From NCBI RefSeq assembly GCF_015351395.1, contig NZ_JADKPV010000005.1:124001-188000 (forward strand): a stretch of 64,000 nucleotides of DNA. Direction: 5' to 3'. The position numbers were made by a program, and so were the translations under genes. Position 1 is the stretch's first letter, and each line of letters begins with the position of its first letter. The notes below the pieces were generated by a model. The model was not told where the DNA came from. It did no database searches and was given only the letters and a program-made list of their open reading frames with translations. This DNA comes from Savagea serpentis. Lineage in GTDB: Bacteria; Bacillota; Bacilli; Bacillales_A; Planococcaceae. Positions 17,945-28,115 of this stretch are shown here, one piece after another.

Positions 17945-18922
17945 TTAAAATGTCAATACATTCAATGCTGTTTCTTTAATGTCATTTGCATCCGGTAACC
18001 AAGCGCGCTCACCTTGAGCGAATGGATAAATTGTATCCGGTGCCGTTACACGAAGTACAGGTGCTTCTAAATGTAAAATCGCACGCTCTGTAATTTCTGC
18101 TACGACATTCGCCGCAATACCTGCTTGTTTTTGTGCTTCTTGAACGACGATTGCACGATTTGTTTTTTCGACAGAAGCGATGATTGTTTCGATATCTAAC
18201 GGTTGAACTGTTCGAAGGTCAATCACTTCCACAGAATGTCCTTCTTTTTCAAGTTCCTCTGCTGCTTTCAAGCTTTCGTGAACCATCGCACCGTATGTGA
18301 TGATTGAAAGATCTGTACCTTCACGTTTCACAGCTGCTTTTCCGAGTGGAATTGTGTATTCTTCTTCCGGAACTTCTTCACGGAATGAACGGTATAATTT
18401 CATATGCTCTAAGAAGATGACTGGGTTTTCATCGCGAATCGCTGAAATTAAAAGCCCTTTCGCATCGTATGGCGATGATGGAATAACGACTGTTAATCCA
18501 GGTTGTGATGCGACAATTCCTTCTAAACTATCCGCGTGCATTTCTGGTGTTGCTACACCGCCACCGAATGGTGAACGAATCGTCACAGGCGCATTTAATT
18601 TACCTGCTGTACGGAAGCTTTGACGAGCGAGTTGACCACTTACTGAGTCAATCACTTCGAATAAGAAACCGAAAAATTGAATTTCCATTACTGGACGGTA
18701 ACCTGTCATAGATAGACCAACGGCAAGGCCACCAATTCCTGATTCTGCAAGAGGAGTATCGAACACTCGACTTTCTCCAAATTCTTTTTGAAGACCTTCC
18801 GTCGCGCGGAACACTCCGCCGTTAACACCGACGTCTTCTCCAAAGACGAGTACTTTTTCATCTTTTTTAAGCTCTACGCGCATTGCGTCTGTGATCGCTT
18901 GAATCATCGTCATTTGTGCCAT
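17945..18922 (-). CDS. pdhB: Pyruvate dehydrogenase E1 beta subunit
   Basis: Together with PdhA this subunit decarboxylates pyruvate with thiamine diphosphate. The 325 residues start [14 protein letters not shown] and contain the transketolase pyrimidine-binding region ([19 protein letters not shown], with the cofactor-activating Glu in this region) and the C-terminal transketolase domain ([18 protein letters not shown]). It follows pdhA by 3 bp and is separated from pdhC by a 72-bp hairpin-containing gap. Confidence 0.97.
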   Translation of the reverse strand: MAQMTMIQAITDAMRVELKKDEKVLVFGEDVGVNGGVFRATEGLQKEFGESRVFDTPLAESGIGGLAVGLSMTGYRPVMEIQFFGFLFEVIDSVSGQLARQSFRTAGKLNAPVTIRSPFGGGVATPEMHADSLEGIVASQPGLTVVIPSSPYDAKGLLISAIRDENPVIFLEHMKLYRSFREEVPEEEYTIPLGKAAVKREGTDLSIITYGAMVHESLKAAEELEKEGHSVEVIDLRTVQPLDIETIIASVEKTNRAIVVQEAQKQAGIAANVVAEITERAILHLEAPVLRVTAPDTIYPFAQGERAWLPDANDIKETALNVLTF

Positions 18923-18925
18923 AGT

Positions 18926-20056
<1,131 letters not shown>

Positions 20057-20085
20057 TTAACTGTATTAATACTTTATGAATGACA

Positions 20086-20228
20086 AGGTAGTACAATATA
20101 TCTTAATTACAAATTATACAGACGTTTTTTCTGCTTGTCAATCATCGTAATCTTAGTGTTTAGCGGTTTTATGCTTATTTAAGCTATACCATTCTGTACT
20201 ACCTCAATAGGTAAGCTGTACTATAATA
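20086..20228. promoter_or_regulatory. TGTACTA repeats between pdhA and def
   Basis: AGGTAGTACA (20086-20095) and TGTACTACCT (20195-20204) form a perfect 10-bp inverted repeat about 100 bp apart. A further CTGTACTA lies at 20216-20223, exactly 22 bp after the one at 20194-20201, and runs into a TATAAT (20223-20228) on the plus strand. The first copy sits just downstream of the pdhA start site. The arrangement looks like operators for a shared regulator. The remainder of the 354-bp gap is AT-rich and otherwise unremarkable. Confidence 0.5.
20113..20141 (-). promoter_or_regulatory. pdhA promoter
   Basis: On the minus strand TTGACA (20141-20136), a 17-bp spacer and TATAAT (20118-20113) match the vegetative consensus exactly. 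Transcription would start near 20106, leaving a leader of about 65 nt before pdhA. Confidence 0.92.
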
Positions 20229-20395
20229 CATTATGAATTTCATCTGTTTCCTCTATCTATTCCACATCTCGATTCATTTCAAACTGTTCATATTAAAACG
20301 AGTTGATACTTCTGCCTTTTCTAAATGAACGTTTTGCTCTATACTTATAATAAGTGTTTGTCCGTTACAATATAATGAAAGAAAGGAAGTACCAC

Positions 20396-20950
20396 ATGAT
20401 TTTAATGAAAGATATCATTCGAGAAGGGCATCCTACATTGCGCCAAGTAGCAAAAGAAGTTGCGCTCCCTCTCAGTGAAGAAGATCGTAAAATAGCAGAA
20501 AGTTTAATGGAGTATGTCTTGAATAGTCAAAATGATGAATTGGCAGAAAAATACGACTTGCGTCCAGGAATCGGCCTTGCCGCTCCACAAATTAATGTAT
20601 CAAAACGCATATTTGCAATTTATATTGAAGGGGAAGACGAGCCAGAACTTGATATTATTGCGATCAACCCTAAAATTGTTAGTCATTCGGTTGAGCAAAC
20701 TTTTTTAGGTAGTGGAGAAGGCTGTCTTTCTGTAGATCGTCCAGTAGAAGGTTATGTCCCGCGTTATGCACGCATTACAATTGAAGCGTATGACCTCGAC
20801 GGAAAAAAATTCAAAAAACGCCTTCGTGGTTTGCCAGCAATCGCTTTTCAACATGAACTCGACCACTTAAACGGCATTATGTTCTTCGATCATATCGATG
20901 AGAAAAATCCGTTAAAAGCGAACGAGTTCGCACAACCACTCGAATCATAA
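20396..20950 (+). CDS. def: Peptide deformylase
   Basis: Deformylase removes the N-formyl group from new proteins. The 184 residues carry all three active-site motifs: GIGLAAPQ, EGCLS and QHELDHLNG, giving Cys and two His as metal ligands and Glu as catalyst. The long insertion between motifs 1 and 2 is that of type II (Gram-positive) enzymes. I start it at the ATG at 20396 (MILMKDIIREGHPTLR), six bases after AAAGGAAG; in-frame starts further upstream have no ribosome binding site. In Bacillus and Staphylococcus def also lies between rnjA-rpoY and pdhA, but here def is transcribed divergently from pdhA and lies upstream of rpoY. Confidence 0.97.
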   Translation: MILMKDIIREGHPTLRQVAKEVALPLSEEDRKIAESLMEYVLNSQNDELAEKYDLRPGIGLAAPQINVSKRIFAIYIEGEDEPELDIIAINPKIVSHSVEQTFLGSGEGCLSVDRPVEGYVPRYARITIEAYDLDGKKFKKRLRGLPAIAFQHELDHLNGIMFFDHIDEKNPLKANEFAQPLES

Positions 20951-20974
20951 ACGCAAAAGGATAGAATGCTAGAG

Positions 20975-21018
20975 AAGCTAATCTATTAAAAATGCAGATT
21001 AGCTTGTCTTTATTTCTT
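20975..21018 (+). terminator. def terminator
   Basis: AAGCTAATCT (20975-20984) and AGATTAGCTT (20996-21005) form a 10-bp stem with an 11-nt loop, followed by a T-rich tract. Confidence 0.75.
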
Positions 21019-21075
21019 TCATTTGCCATGATATTATAAATGAATAGTATTTGAACGAAAAAGGAGAATACGACA

Positions 21076-21297
21076 ATGATTTTTAAAGTTTTATATCAAA
21101 AAGATGTACATGAAGTGCCAGTCCGCGAAAACACTCAAGCAATGTACATTGAAGCAAATTCGGAACAAGAGGTGCGTCAAGCATTAAAGGGAAAAGTTCT
21201 CAACATCGAGTTCATTCAACCTTTAGAAGGCACTCATCTTGAATATGAACAAGCATCCGAGCATTTCGTCATCACAGAGGTTGACGACATCGAATGA
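21076..21297 (+). CDS. rpoY: RNA polymerase epsilon subunit RpoY
   Basis: RpoY (YkzG, DUF1447) is a small accessory subunit of Firmicutes RNA polymerase. The 73-residue protein has the expected N terminus [10 protein letters not shown] and a beta-rich core. AAAGGAG precedes the ATG. Its stop overlaps the rnjA start by 4 bp (ATGA), so the two are translationally coupled, the arrangement known from Bacillus. Confidence 0.95.
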   Translation: MIFKVLYQKDVHEVPVRENTQAMYIEANSEQEVRQALKGKVLNIEFIQPLEGTHLEYEQASEHFVITEVDDIE

Positions 21298-22964
21298 AAA
21301 TAATTAAAAATAACGAAACGGCTGTTTTCGCTCTAGGCGGACTAGGGGAAATCGGTAAAAATACGTACGGTGTGCAATTCCAAGATGAGATTATTCTCAT
21401 CGACGCAGGAATTAAATTTCCTGAAGATGACTTGCTCGGAATCGACTATGTCATTCCAGATTACACATTTTTAAAGCGCAATGAAGATAAAATTAAAGGG
21501 CTTTTCGTTACACACGGACATGAAGACCATATCGGCGGTATTCCATATTTACTTAAAATGGTGAATATTCCCGTTTACGGTGGTAAGCTCGCACTCGGAT
21601 TATTGCGTAAAAAATTAGAAGAACATGGATTATTGCGTTCAACGCAATTGATTGAAATCGAAGAAGACGATGTCATCAAATTCCGCAAAACATCTGTATC
21701 ATTCTTCATGACGACACATAGTATTCCAGACGCTTACGGTGTAGTCGTTAAAACACCATCAGGAAACATCGTCCATACAGGAGATTTCAAGTTCGACTTC
21801 ACACCTGTTGGCGAGCCTGCAAACTTGGCGAAAATGGCGAAAATTGGGAGTGAGGGTGTACTCTGCTTACTATCGGATAGTACGAACGCGGAAATTCCAA
21901 ACTTCACGATGTCAGAACGTAAAGTTGGCGAAAGTATTACAGACATTTTCCGAGCAGTGGACGGGCGAATTATTTTTGCGACTTTCGCTTCAAATATTCA
22001 CCGTTTGCAGCAAGTGATTGAATCTGCACAACTGTTCGATCGTAAAGTAGCTGTATTCGGACGCAGTATGGACAACGCTATTACGATCGGACGCGAACTC
22101 GGTTACATTGATGCACCAGATGATTTATTTGTCGATGCGCATGCATTGAATCGTCTCCCTGCAAATAAAGCGATGATTTTATGTACAGGTTCTCAAGGCG
22201 AACCGATGGCAGCTCTTTCGCGTATTGCGAACGGCACACACCGCCAAGTATCGATTCAACCTGGAGATACGGTCATTTTCTCTTCTTCTCCGATTCCTGG
22301 GAACAAGTTAAGTATTAACCGTACAATCAACTCATTATTTAAAGCAGGTGCTGACGTCATTCACGGGCCATTAAATAATATTCATACATCTGGTCACGGT
22401 TCACAAGAAGAGCAAAAATTAATGCTTCGCTTAATTCAACCGAAGTTTTTCATGCCAATCCATGGTGAATACCGTATGATGCGCATGCACGCAAAACTCG
22501 GAATCGATTGCGATGTTCCAGAAGAAAATACATTCATCTTAAGCAATGGTGAAGTACTTGCATTAACGCAAGATACAGCACGTGTTGCTGGACGCATTCC
22601 TTCAGGAGATGTGTACATTGATGGAAGTGGTATTGGGGATATCGGCAATGTCGTTTTACGCGACCGCAAAATTTTATCGGAAGATGGGCTTGTCATCGTA
22701 GTTGCAACAATCGATACGAAACGTAAACGAATTGTGTCTGGACCGGATATTATTTCACGCGGATTTGTCTATATGCGTGAATCAGGCTCGATGATTCATG
22801 AAGCACAAAAAATGCTTCAAAAACGTTTAAACGTATTATTGCACCACAATGAATATGATGCACAACTTGCGAAAAATGAAATTATCGAACAACTGAACCC
22901 TTATTTATACGATAAGACACAACGACGTCCGATGATTTTACCCGTCATTATGGAAGTTCAATAA
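21294..22964 (+). CDS. rnjA: Ribonuclease J1
   Basis: RNase J1 is the main 5'-3' exonuclease and an endonuclease in mRNA turnover and rRNA maturation. The 556 residues contain the metallo-beta-lactamase zinc motif HGHEDHIGG (residues 77-85), the beta-CASP domain with CTGSQGEP, and the further ligand motif [10 protein letters not shown] and PIHGEYRMM. The C-terminal oligomerisation domain is present. The gene overlaps rpoY by 4 bp and is followed by a bidirectional terminator. Confidence 0.97.
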   Translation: MKIIKNNETAVFALGGLGEIGKNTYGVQFQDEIILIDAGIKFPEDDLLGIDYVIPDYTFLKRNEDKIKGLFVTHGHEDHIGGIPYLLKMVNIPVYGGKLALGLLRKKLEEHGLLRSTQLIEIEEDDVIKFRKTSVSFFMTTHSIPDAYGVVVKTPSGNIVHTGDFKFDFTPVGEPANLAKMAKIGSEGVLCLLSDSTNAEIPNFTMSERKVGESITDIFRAVDGRIIFATFASNIHRLQQVIESAQLFDRKVAVFGRSMDNAITIGRELGYIDAPDDLFVDAHALNRLPANKAMILCTGSQGEPMAALSRIANGTHRQVSIQPGDTVIFSSSPIPGNKLSINRTINSLFKAGADVIHGPLNNIHTSGHGSQEEQKLMLRLIQPKFFMPIHGEYRMMRMHAKLGIDCDVPEENTFILSNGEVLALTQDTARVAGRIPSGDVYIDGSGIGDIGNVVLRDRKILSEDGLVIVVATIDTKRKRIVSGPDIISRGFVYMRESGSMIHEAQKMLQKRLNVLLHHNEYDAQLAKNEIIEQLNPYLYDKTQRRPMILPVIMEVQ

Positions 22965-22970
22965 ACGAAT

Positions 22971-23006
22971 AAAAGCCAGTGAGAAGTTTCTTCTCACTGG
23001 CTTTTC
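22971..23006. terminator. Bidirectional terminator
   Basis: AAAAGCCAGTGAGAAG (22971-22986) and CTTCTCACTGGCTTTT (22990-23005) form a perfect 16-bp stem. It ends rnjA, and on the other strand it overlaps the last codons of the UspA gene. Confidence 0.92.
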
Positions 23007-23386
23007 CTATTTTTCACTTCAATCGCACACTTCGGGACGAAAACAATAGGACAGGTCGCTAACTTTAATACGTGAGCACTGACACTTCCGATCGCTTCCT
23101 CATCCCCTTTTCCTTTCGCCATCACGATGTAGCGAATGTTCGCATTGCTTGACTCTGCTACAATTTCCATCGCAGCAATTCCCGTACGCACTTTCGCACT
23201 GTAAGCGACTCCTTCATCTTTTACCAACTCAGCCGATTTTTTTACTGCAGGTAACCCGAGCTCTTGTAAGTTTTGTTGAATGTTTAAAAATATAATTTCA
23301 TCACCGTAACGTTTCGCCAGTTCTACTGCGAATGGGACGAGTTCATACGATTGATTTGTCCCATCAATCGGGACAATGATTTTCAT
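22994..23386 (-). CDS. Universal stress protein UspA family
   Basis: This 130-residue single UspA domain starts MKIIVPIDGTNQSYE and keeps a nucleotide-binding-like C-terminal motif (MAKGKGDEEAIGSVSAHVL, then CPIVFVP). It is soluble and probably dimeric. It follows the NreBC-like two-component genes by 61 bp on the same strand. UspA proteins are often members of hypoxia or nitrate-stress regulons, so it may be a target of that system; this is inference from position. Confidence 0.88.
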   Translation of the reverse strand: MKIIVPIDGTNQSYELVPFAVELAKRYGDEIIFLNIQQNLQELGLPAVKKSAELVKDEGVAYSAKVRTGIAAMEIVAESSNANIRYIVMAKGKGDEEAIGSVSAHVLKLATCPIVFVPKCAIEVKNRKSQ

Positions 23387-23447
23387 CTCGTCTCTCCTTT
23401 AAGAAACTTATTTTCCAGTATTTTTATATTGGTCCAATTTTATCATT

Positions 23448-24080
23448 CTATACTAAATCCGCAACATGATTTTTAATTCCATATTGAATCAGTTCATGGA
23501 TTTCTTGCAATTGTAACTTCTGCATCATATTTGATTTATGCCGCTCTACTGTTTTCGGGCTAATGACGAGTTGTTCCCCAATTTGAATATTTGTATATCC
23601 GAGTGTTACTAATCGCAATACTTCTTGTTCTCGAGGAGTGAGCACGGATTTTCTAGAGTCACTTGCTTCCATTTTTTCAAGTTGCTCTAAAGGAATTCGT
23701 GTACGATAATATCTCTCTCCTCGCATGACCGCTTCAATTGCTTCTTGTAACTCATTCGATTCGCTATTTTTTAACAAATATCCAGATATTCCTAACTGTA
23801 ATGCTTTTTGGATATAAGCTTCTTCATCGTGCATCGTCAAAACGATAATTTTTGCATTTGGAACGGTTTTGTGGATATTTTGAGCAGCCGTAAATCCATC
23901 TAATCCTTCAGGCATCGATAAATCTAGTAGAACAACATCCGGTTGCTTCTGTTCAGCTAAGACAATGGCATCCGTTCCATTATCCGCTTCTTCAATTGTT
24001 TTGACAGCATCCCACCGCTCAAGCAACATTCTCACACCTTTTCGAATGAGAAAATGATCATCCACGATCAATATATTCAT
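23448..24080 (-). CDS. NarL/LuxR-type response regulator, NreC-like
   Basis: The 210-residue protein has a receiver domain (ILIVDDH, phosphoacceptor Asp in VVLLDLSMPEG, conserved Lys in LLKNSE) and a C-terminal LuxR helix-turn-helix (LTPREQEVLRLVTLGYTN). Five in-frame start codons stand in a row (GTG then four ATG, 24092-24078) inside the 3' end of the kinase gene. The last ATG, at 24080, has the best spacing from TAGGTG. The gene overlaps the kinase by 23 bp. It belongs to the group of oxygen/nitrate regulators such as NreC. Confidence 0.9.
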   Translation of the reverse strand: MNILIVDDHFLIRKGVRMLLERWDAVKTIEEADNGTDAIVLAEQKQPDVVLLDLSMPEGLDGFTAAQNIHKTVPNAKIIVLTMHDEEAYIQKALQLGISGYLLKNSESNELQEAIEAVMRGERYYRTRIPLEQLEKMEASDSRKSVLTPREQEVLRLVTLGYTNIQIGEQLVISPKTVERHKSNMMQKLQLQEIHELIQYGIKNHVADLV

Positions 24081-25110
24081 CATCATCATCACCTACCAAT
24101 TGATGTTTTGGGACATACATCGTTATTTTTGTTCCTATTCCAATTTCAGATTGAATGATTGTCTTACCTCTCAATTGTGAAATTCTCTCTCCGATATGAA
24201 GCAATCCTAGCCCATCTTTTTCTTGTTCCACATGAAAGCCGATCCCATTATCTTCTATGATAATTTGTAGACCAAATGGATCTTTTTCGAATTGGACGAG
24301 CGCTTCAGTCGCTTGTGCATATTTCATCATATTATGTGTCGCTTCTTGTACAACCCGATAAATATTAATTTCAGCAATTGGCGTTAAACGGTCGTAGCAA
24401 TTCGTCTCTAACCGAATATTTAAACTCGGCATTTTTTGACGAATGGATTGCAATAAGGCTTCAATTGTCGGCATTAATCCGAGGGCGTCTAAACTTTTTG
24501 GACGGAGTGATTGCGAATAAAATTTCACATCTTCCATCGCTTTTCCAAGTTCTTGACGTACTTCTTTCAAATAAGTAGCGAGTTCTTCATCTTCAATGGA
24601 CATCGATAAATTATCCATAGCGATTGCGACACTATACAACGCTTGACCGACTCCATCATGAAGCTCTTGGCTAAGACGTTTATGCTCTACTTCACGCGCT
24701 TCTGTTAAGCGATGCAATATTTTTTTTGATAATTTCGCGGCATCTTCTTTTTCTTTCAACGTGCGGTCACGTATGACGAGTAAATAATATTTTTCGTCCG
24801 CTTCTTCGTACATTAAAACATTACTCATCTCTACATTCACCATATATTGCCCAACTTTCGGCATTTTCGATGAAAAATAAGGGATTTTTCCATCATTTGC
24901 GAGTAAAAAACAACGTTCTTCTCCTTCACGTAATGCACGAGTTTCACAATACGCACAATACGGAACGACATCCCCTTCCTTCCAACCCATTAAACGTTTC
25001 GCTGCGTCATTCATTCGAATAATCGTACGTGTACTCGTCATGACAATAATGCCATCTTGTAAATGATTGAATAAGTTTTCTGTGAAATACGTATCGACTG
25101 TATTCGGCAA
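24058..25110 (-). CDS. Cytosolic PAS sensor histidine kinase, NreB-like
   Basis: This 350-residue kinase has no membrane segment: a PAS domain (about 10-110), a HisKA_3 domain with the phosphorylated His in SQELHDGVGQALY (about 145-157), and an HATPase_c domain with EATHNMMKYA and EDNGIGF. In the PAS domain the cysteines 52, 55 and 67 have the CX2CX11C spacing of Staphylococcus NreB, whose oxygen-labile 4Fe-4S cluster uses CX2CX11CX2C. The fourth position here is Leu70. It starts with TTG at 25110, eight bases after AAAGGAGG. An O2- or redox-sensing role is inferred. Confidence 0.85.
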   Translation of the reverse strand: MPNTVDTYFTENLFNHLQDGIIVMTSTRTIIRMNDAAKRLMGWKEGDVVPYCAYCETRALREGEERCFLLANDGKIPYFSSKMPKVGQYMVNVEMSNVLMYEEADEKYYLLVIRDRTLKEKEDAAKLSKKILHRLTEAREVEHKRLSQELHDGVGQALYSVAIAMDNLSMSIEDEELATYLKEVRQELGKAMEDVKFYSQSLRPKSLDALGLMPTIEALLQSIRQKMPSLNIRLETNCYDRLTPIAEINIYRVVQEATHNMMKYAQATEALVQFEKDPFGLQIIIEDNGIGFHVEQEKDGLGLLHIGERISQLRGKTIIQSEIGIGTKITMYVPKHQLVGDDDDEYIDRG

Positions 25111-25140
25111 TGGTTCGGCCTCCTTTTCTTTTAGTGTAAC

Positions 25141-25176
25141 AAAAAAGAGGAGCGCTGTATTACTTTCGCTCCTCTT
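25141..25176 (-). terminator. Terminator of the sqr-DUF1641 unit
   Basis: On the minus strand AAGAGGAGCG and CGCTCCTCTT form a 10-bp stem with a 12-nt loop and a U6 tail. It separates the sulfide oxidation genes from the sensor kinase gene. Confidence 0.88.
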
Positions 25177-25186
25177 CTGTCTTTGC

Positions 25187-25756
25187 CTAATTGCGATGCT
25201 TTTGAACTGTCGTTAAAAAGGCTTGCGCATATTTTAAACCGTCTTGGACAACCGGGTCTTTTAACATTTTCATCAAGCCGAAAATTGTAATGGGACTGTC
25301 GTCTTTCGTACGTTCAAATTCTTCTTTCGTCTCTTCGATAATTTCTTTTCCTTTATCGATGGGGACGTATTCTTTTACTGTTTCTGTCATCGTTGTCGTT
25401 AATTGATCAACCGTACGTTTGTCGCCCCACACACTTTCAGCGAATGATACGACATTGTCTACTTGTTCGATTACAGGAACGAGTCTCGGTAATAATTGCA
25501 CCATCGTCATCATCGCATCTAAATGCGTTGAATCGATATGGAGTCGTTCAATTTTTCCTTCGACATCATCCGCAATCAATTCTAGACTGCGCTCATCTTG
25601 CATCGATGCAGCGACGAAAGCGAGTTTATCTTCTACTGCTTGTAAGGTTGATACGAATGTCGGTAATTTATCAACTAAGTACGAAAGTGATTCTAATTGT
25701 TCATCGCGCTCTAATGTCGATACGACTTCTGTTAAATCTCGTTTTTCTGTTGTCAC
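25187..25756 (-). CDS. DUF1641 family protein
   Basis: The 189-residue protein is mostly helical and has no signal peptide or membrane segment. The C-terminal part (ITIFGLMKMLKDPVVQDGLKYAQAFL) is the DUF1641 signature. Family members sit beside FAD-dependent oxidoreductases such as sulfide:quinone reductase or formate dehydrogenase-like genes, and probably assist or bind them. It begins with GTG, seven bases after GAGGAG, 24 bp after the sqr gene, and is cotranscribed with it. Confidence 0.85.
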   Translation of the reverse strand: MTTEKRDLTEVVSTLERDEQLESLSYLVDKLPTFVSTLQAVEDKLAFVAASMQDERSLELIADDVEGKIERLHIDSTHLDAMMTMVQLLPRLVPVIEQVDNVVSFAESVWGDKRTVDQLTTTMTETVKEYVPIDKGKEIIEETKEEFERTKDDSPITIFGLMKMLKDPVVQDGLKYAQAFLTTVQKHRN

Positions 25757-25780
25757 CGTAATTCTCCTCTCTTTCGTTTC

Positions 25781-26980
25781 TTACATCGTGCCTTTAAGCA
25801 TACCGTTCCAATACATCATTGGTAAAATGTTTTTCTTCATGAAATGCATCGAATGACGTTGTTTGCGTTGGTCGATTGGGAATGATTCTTTCGCTTCGTA
25901 TCCGTATACGAATTCCGCAAGCATAACTGTGTCGTATCCTGTAACGACTGGACATGATGAATAGCCGTCATATTTCGCTGTCATTTCTTTATCGTTCATG
26001 ATTGCAAGTAAGTTATCTACTGCTACAGGTGCTTGTTTACGAATTGCTGCACCCGTACGCGATGTCGGAAGGCTCGTGCAATCTCCCGCACCGAAAATAT
26101 TGTCATATTTCGTATGGCGTAATGTATACATATCGAGATCAACCCAACCTGCTTCGTTCGCAATCGGACTTTTCGCGATAAAGTCTGGTGCCGACATCGG
26201 TGGTGTGACGTGAATCATTGAGAAGTCGCGCGTGATGCGTTCTTTCGTTTCCACATGTTCGAATGTCGCTTTTTTATTCGGTCCGTCAATTTCAACGAGA
26301 TCCATGAAATATGTTTCTTTAATCTCTTTTTGTTTTACGAGATTTTTCAACACAGGGTAATAACGTTTTACTGGGAAGAGGTCATCCATTCCTGAAATGA
26401 ATTCCATATTCGTACGGTGACGCACACCACGACGACGGAATGCTTCATCTGCTAAATACATAATTTTTTGTGGTGCTCCTGCACATTTTACAGGGGTTGA
26501 CGGTTGTGTGAAAATCGCTAAGCCGTCTTTTACATTTTTAATCGATTCCCATGTGCTTTCCACATAGTCTTGATGATAGTTACTACACACGCCATTTTTA
26601 CCGAGCGTGTCTTTTAAGCCTTTCACTTTATCCCAATCTAATTGAATGCCCGCTGCGACCATTAAATATTCGTATTTCACAACTGTTCCTTGGTCCGTTA
26701 CGATTTCGTTTGAATTCGGGTTGAATGTCGTCACCGCTTCCAAAAGTAACTGTGCTCCTTCTGGAATGACTTCTTCTTGCGGACGCACATTATCTTCTAA
26801 TTTGGAATCACCGCCACCGACTAATGTAAAGAATGGTTGGTAGTAATGTTTGTCTGATGGATCGATAATGATGATGTCATCTTTTAAATAAGGGGCTTTA
26901 CGAAGTAATTGAGCCGCCATTGTAACGCCTGCTGTGCCCGCTCCTACAATTGCAATTTTCTTTTCGATTTGATTTGTCAT
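25781..26980 (-). CDS. sqr: Sulfide:quinone oxidoreductase, type II
   Basis: SQR oxidises sulfide to a persulfide or polysulfide and passes electrons to the quinone pool. The 399 residues have the FAD motif VGAGTAGVTMAAQLL at the N terminus and the FAD-contacting GDCTSLPTSRTGAAIRKQ in the second half. The two cysteines expected for type II enzymes (human SQRDL-like) are seen in VKCAGAPQK and SSCPVVTGYDTVMLAEF. The C terminus is short and amphipathic, fitting peripheral membrane binding. It starts behind AAAGGAGG and leads a two-gene unit with the DUF1641 protein. There is no CstR-like regulator nearby. Confidence 0.9.
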   Translation of the reverse strand: MTNQIEKKIAIVGAGTAGVTMAAQLLRKAPYLKDDIIIIDPSDKHYYQPFFTLVGGGDSKLEDNVRPQEEVIPEGAQLLLEAVTTFNPNSNEIVTDQGTVVKYEYLMVAAGIQLDWDKVKGLKDTLGKNGVCSNYHQDYVESTWESIKNVKDGLAIFTQPSTPVKCAGAPQKIMYLADEAFRRRGVRHRTNMEFISGMDDLFPVKRYYPVLKNLVKQKEIKETYFMDLVEIDGPNKKATFEHVETKERITRDFSMIHVTPPMSAPDFIAKSPIANEAGWVDLDMYTLRHTKYDNIFGAGDCTSLPTSRTGAAIRKQAPVAVDNLLAIMNDKEMTAKYDGYSSCPVVTGYDTVMLAEFVYGYEAKESFPIDQRKQRHSMHFMKKNILPMMYWNGMLKGTM

Positions 26981-27128
26981 GAAAAATATCCTCCTTTAAT
27001 AAGGTATCGCTTCAATGTAATTCCATTGTACGCCCACTTCTCCTTTTCAACTATTAGGGGATTCCCCCATCTTTCGAATATGTTAAGATAAAGAAATTAT
27101 GATATGACATAATTAAAGGAGTTTTCAT

Positions 27129-28058
27129 ATGAGGTTTCTTTTTGCGATTGCGCAAGAAATTATCGCACCAATTTTAGTTTTACTTTTCATCGGTGGTGTC
27201 TTACAACGGATTTTCAAATTCGATTTACGTTCTTTTTCACATTTATTAACGTACGCTCTTTTACCTGCTGCTGTCTTCATTAGCTTGTACGAGACCGTTC
27301 TCGATGGACCACTCCTCTTACAACTCATCTTCTATTTAATTGTTTTCAATCTCGTATTGATTGCGGTAAGCGAAGTAGGAGCACGCACTTTGAAACTTGA
27401 AAGAGATACAGGAGCTACATTTAAAAATAGTATCGTTCTCATGAACTCAGGAAATTATGGAGTGCCTGTTAGTCAAATGATTTTCGCCACTCAACCGATC
27501 GGTGTCTCGATTCAGATGATTGTTATGATTGCACAAAATGTGGTGACGTACACATACGGATTATACAATTTAATTTCTACTTCTAAATCGGGCCTCGATA
27601 TTTTACGCGAACTGTTCCGCTTACCGATTATTCATGCCTTATGGATGGGAAGTCTACTTAACTATTTACAATGGTCTTTGCCAACTTTCATTGAACTTCC
27701 CATTCGTCAAATGGCGGACGGCTTTCTACCTCTCGCTCTTTTACTACTCGGAGCACAACTTGCTCAAATTGAATTTAAAGCGATGTTTCAAGGTGTCATT
27801 TACTGGAGTTCCTTTTTACGCCTCATCATTAGCCCAGCGATTGCCTTCTTACTCATCTTGTTATTCAAATTAGACGGAGTTGTCGCTAAATCTTTATTTA
27901 TCGGCAGTTCATTCCCGACCTCACGCAATAGTTCGACACTTGCCTTTGAATATGACGTCAATCCTGACCTCGCTGCGCAAATCGTCTTATTTTCAACGAT
28001 TTTAAGCGCCGTTACCGTAACGATTGTCATCTATATTGCTGAACTCGTTTGGGGATAA
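27129..28058 (+). CDS. AEC family transporter (auxin efflux carrier/malonate type)
   Basis: The 309 residues form about ten membrane segments with the inverted five-plus-five arrangement of the AEC family. Typical features are VLLFIGGVLQR near the N terminus, NSGNYGVPVSQM in the first half and the final segment FSTILSAVTVTIVIYIAE. Members export or exchange dicarboxylates, malonate or auxin-like acids; the substrate here is unknown. AAAGGAG precedes the ATG. The gene diverges from sqr and shares a terminator with argD. Confidence 0.88.
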   Translation: MRFLFAIAQEIIAPILVLLFIGGVLQRIFKFDLRSFSHLLTYALLPAAVFISLYETVLDGPLLLQLIFYLIVFNLVLIAVSEVGARTLKLERDTGATFKNSIVLMNSGNYGVPVSQMIFATQPIGVSIQMIVMIAQNVVTYTYGLYNLISTSKSGLDILRELFRLPIIHALWMGSLLNYLQWSLPTFIELPIRQMADGFLPLALLLLGAQLAQIEFKAMFQGVIYWSSFLRLIISPAIAFLLILLFKLDGVVAKSLFIGSSFPTSRNSSTLAFEYDVNPDLAAQIVLFSTILSAVTVTIVIYIAELVWG

Positions 28059-28061
28059 TAA

Positions 28062-28115
28062 AAAGCTTTCAAGCTATAATCGCTGGGGCGAAAATAGTTT
28101 GAAAGCTTCTTTTTA
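28062..28115. terminator. Bidirectional terminator between the AEC gene and argD
   Basis: AAGCTTTCAAGCTAT and ATAGTTTGAAAGCTT form a long stem (one mismatch) with T5 after and A4 before. Confidence 0.85.
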
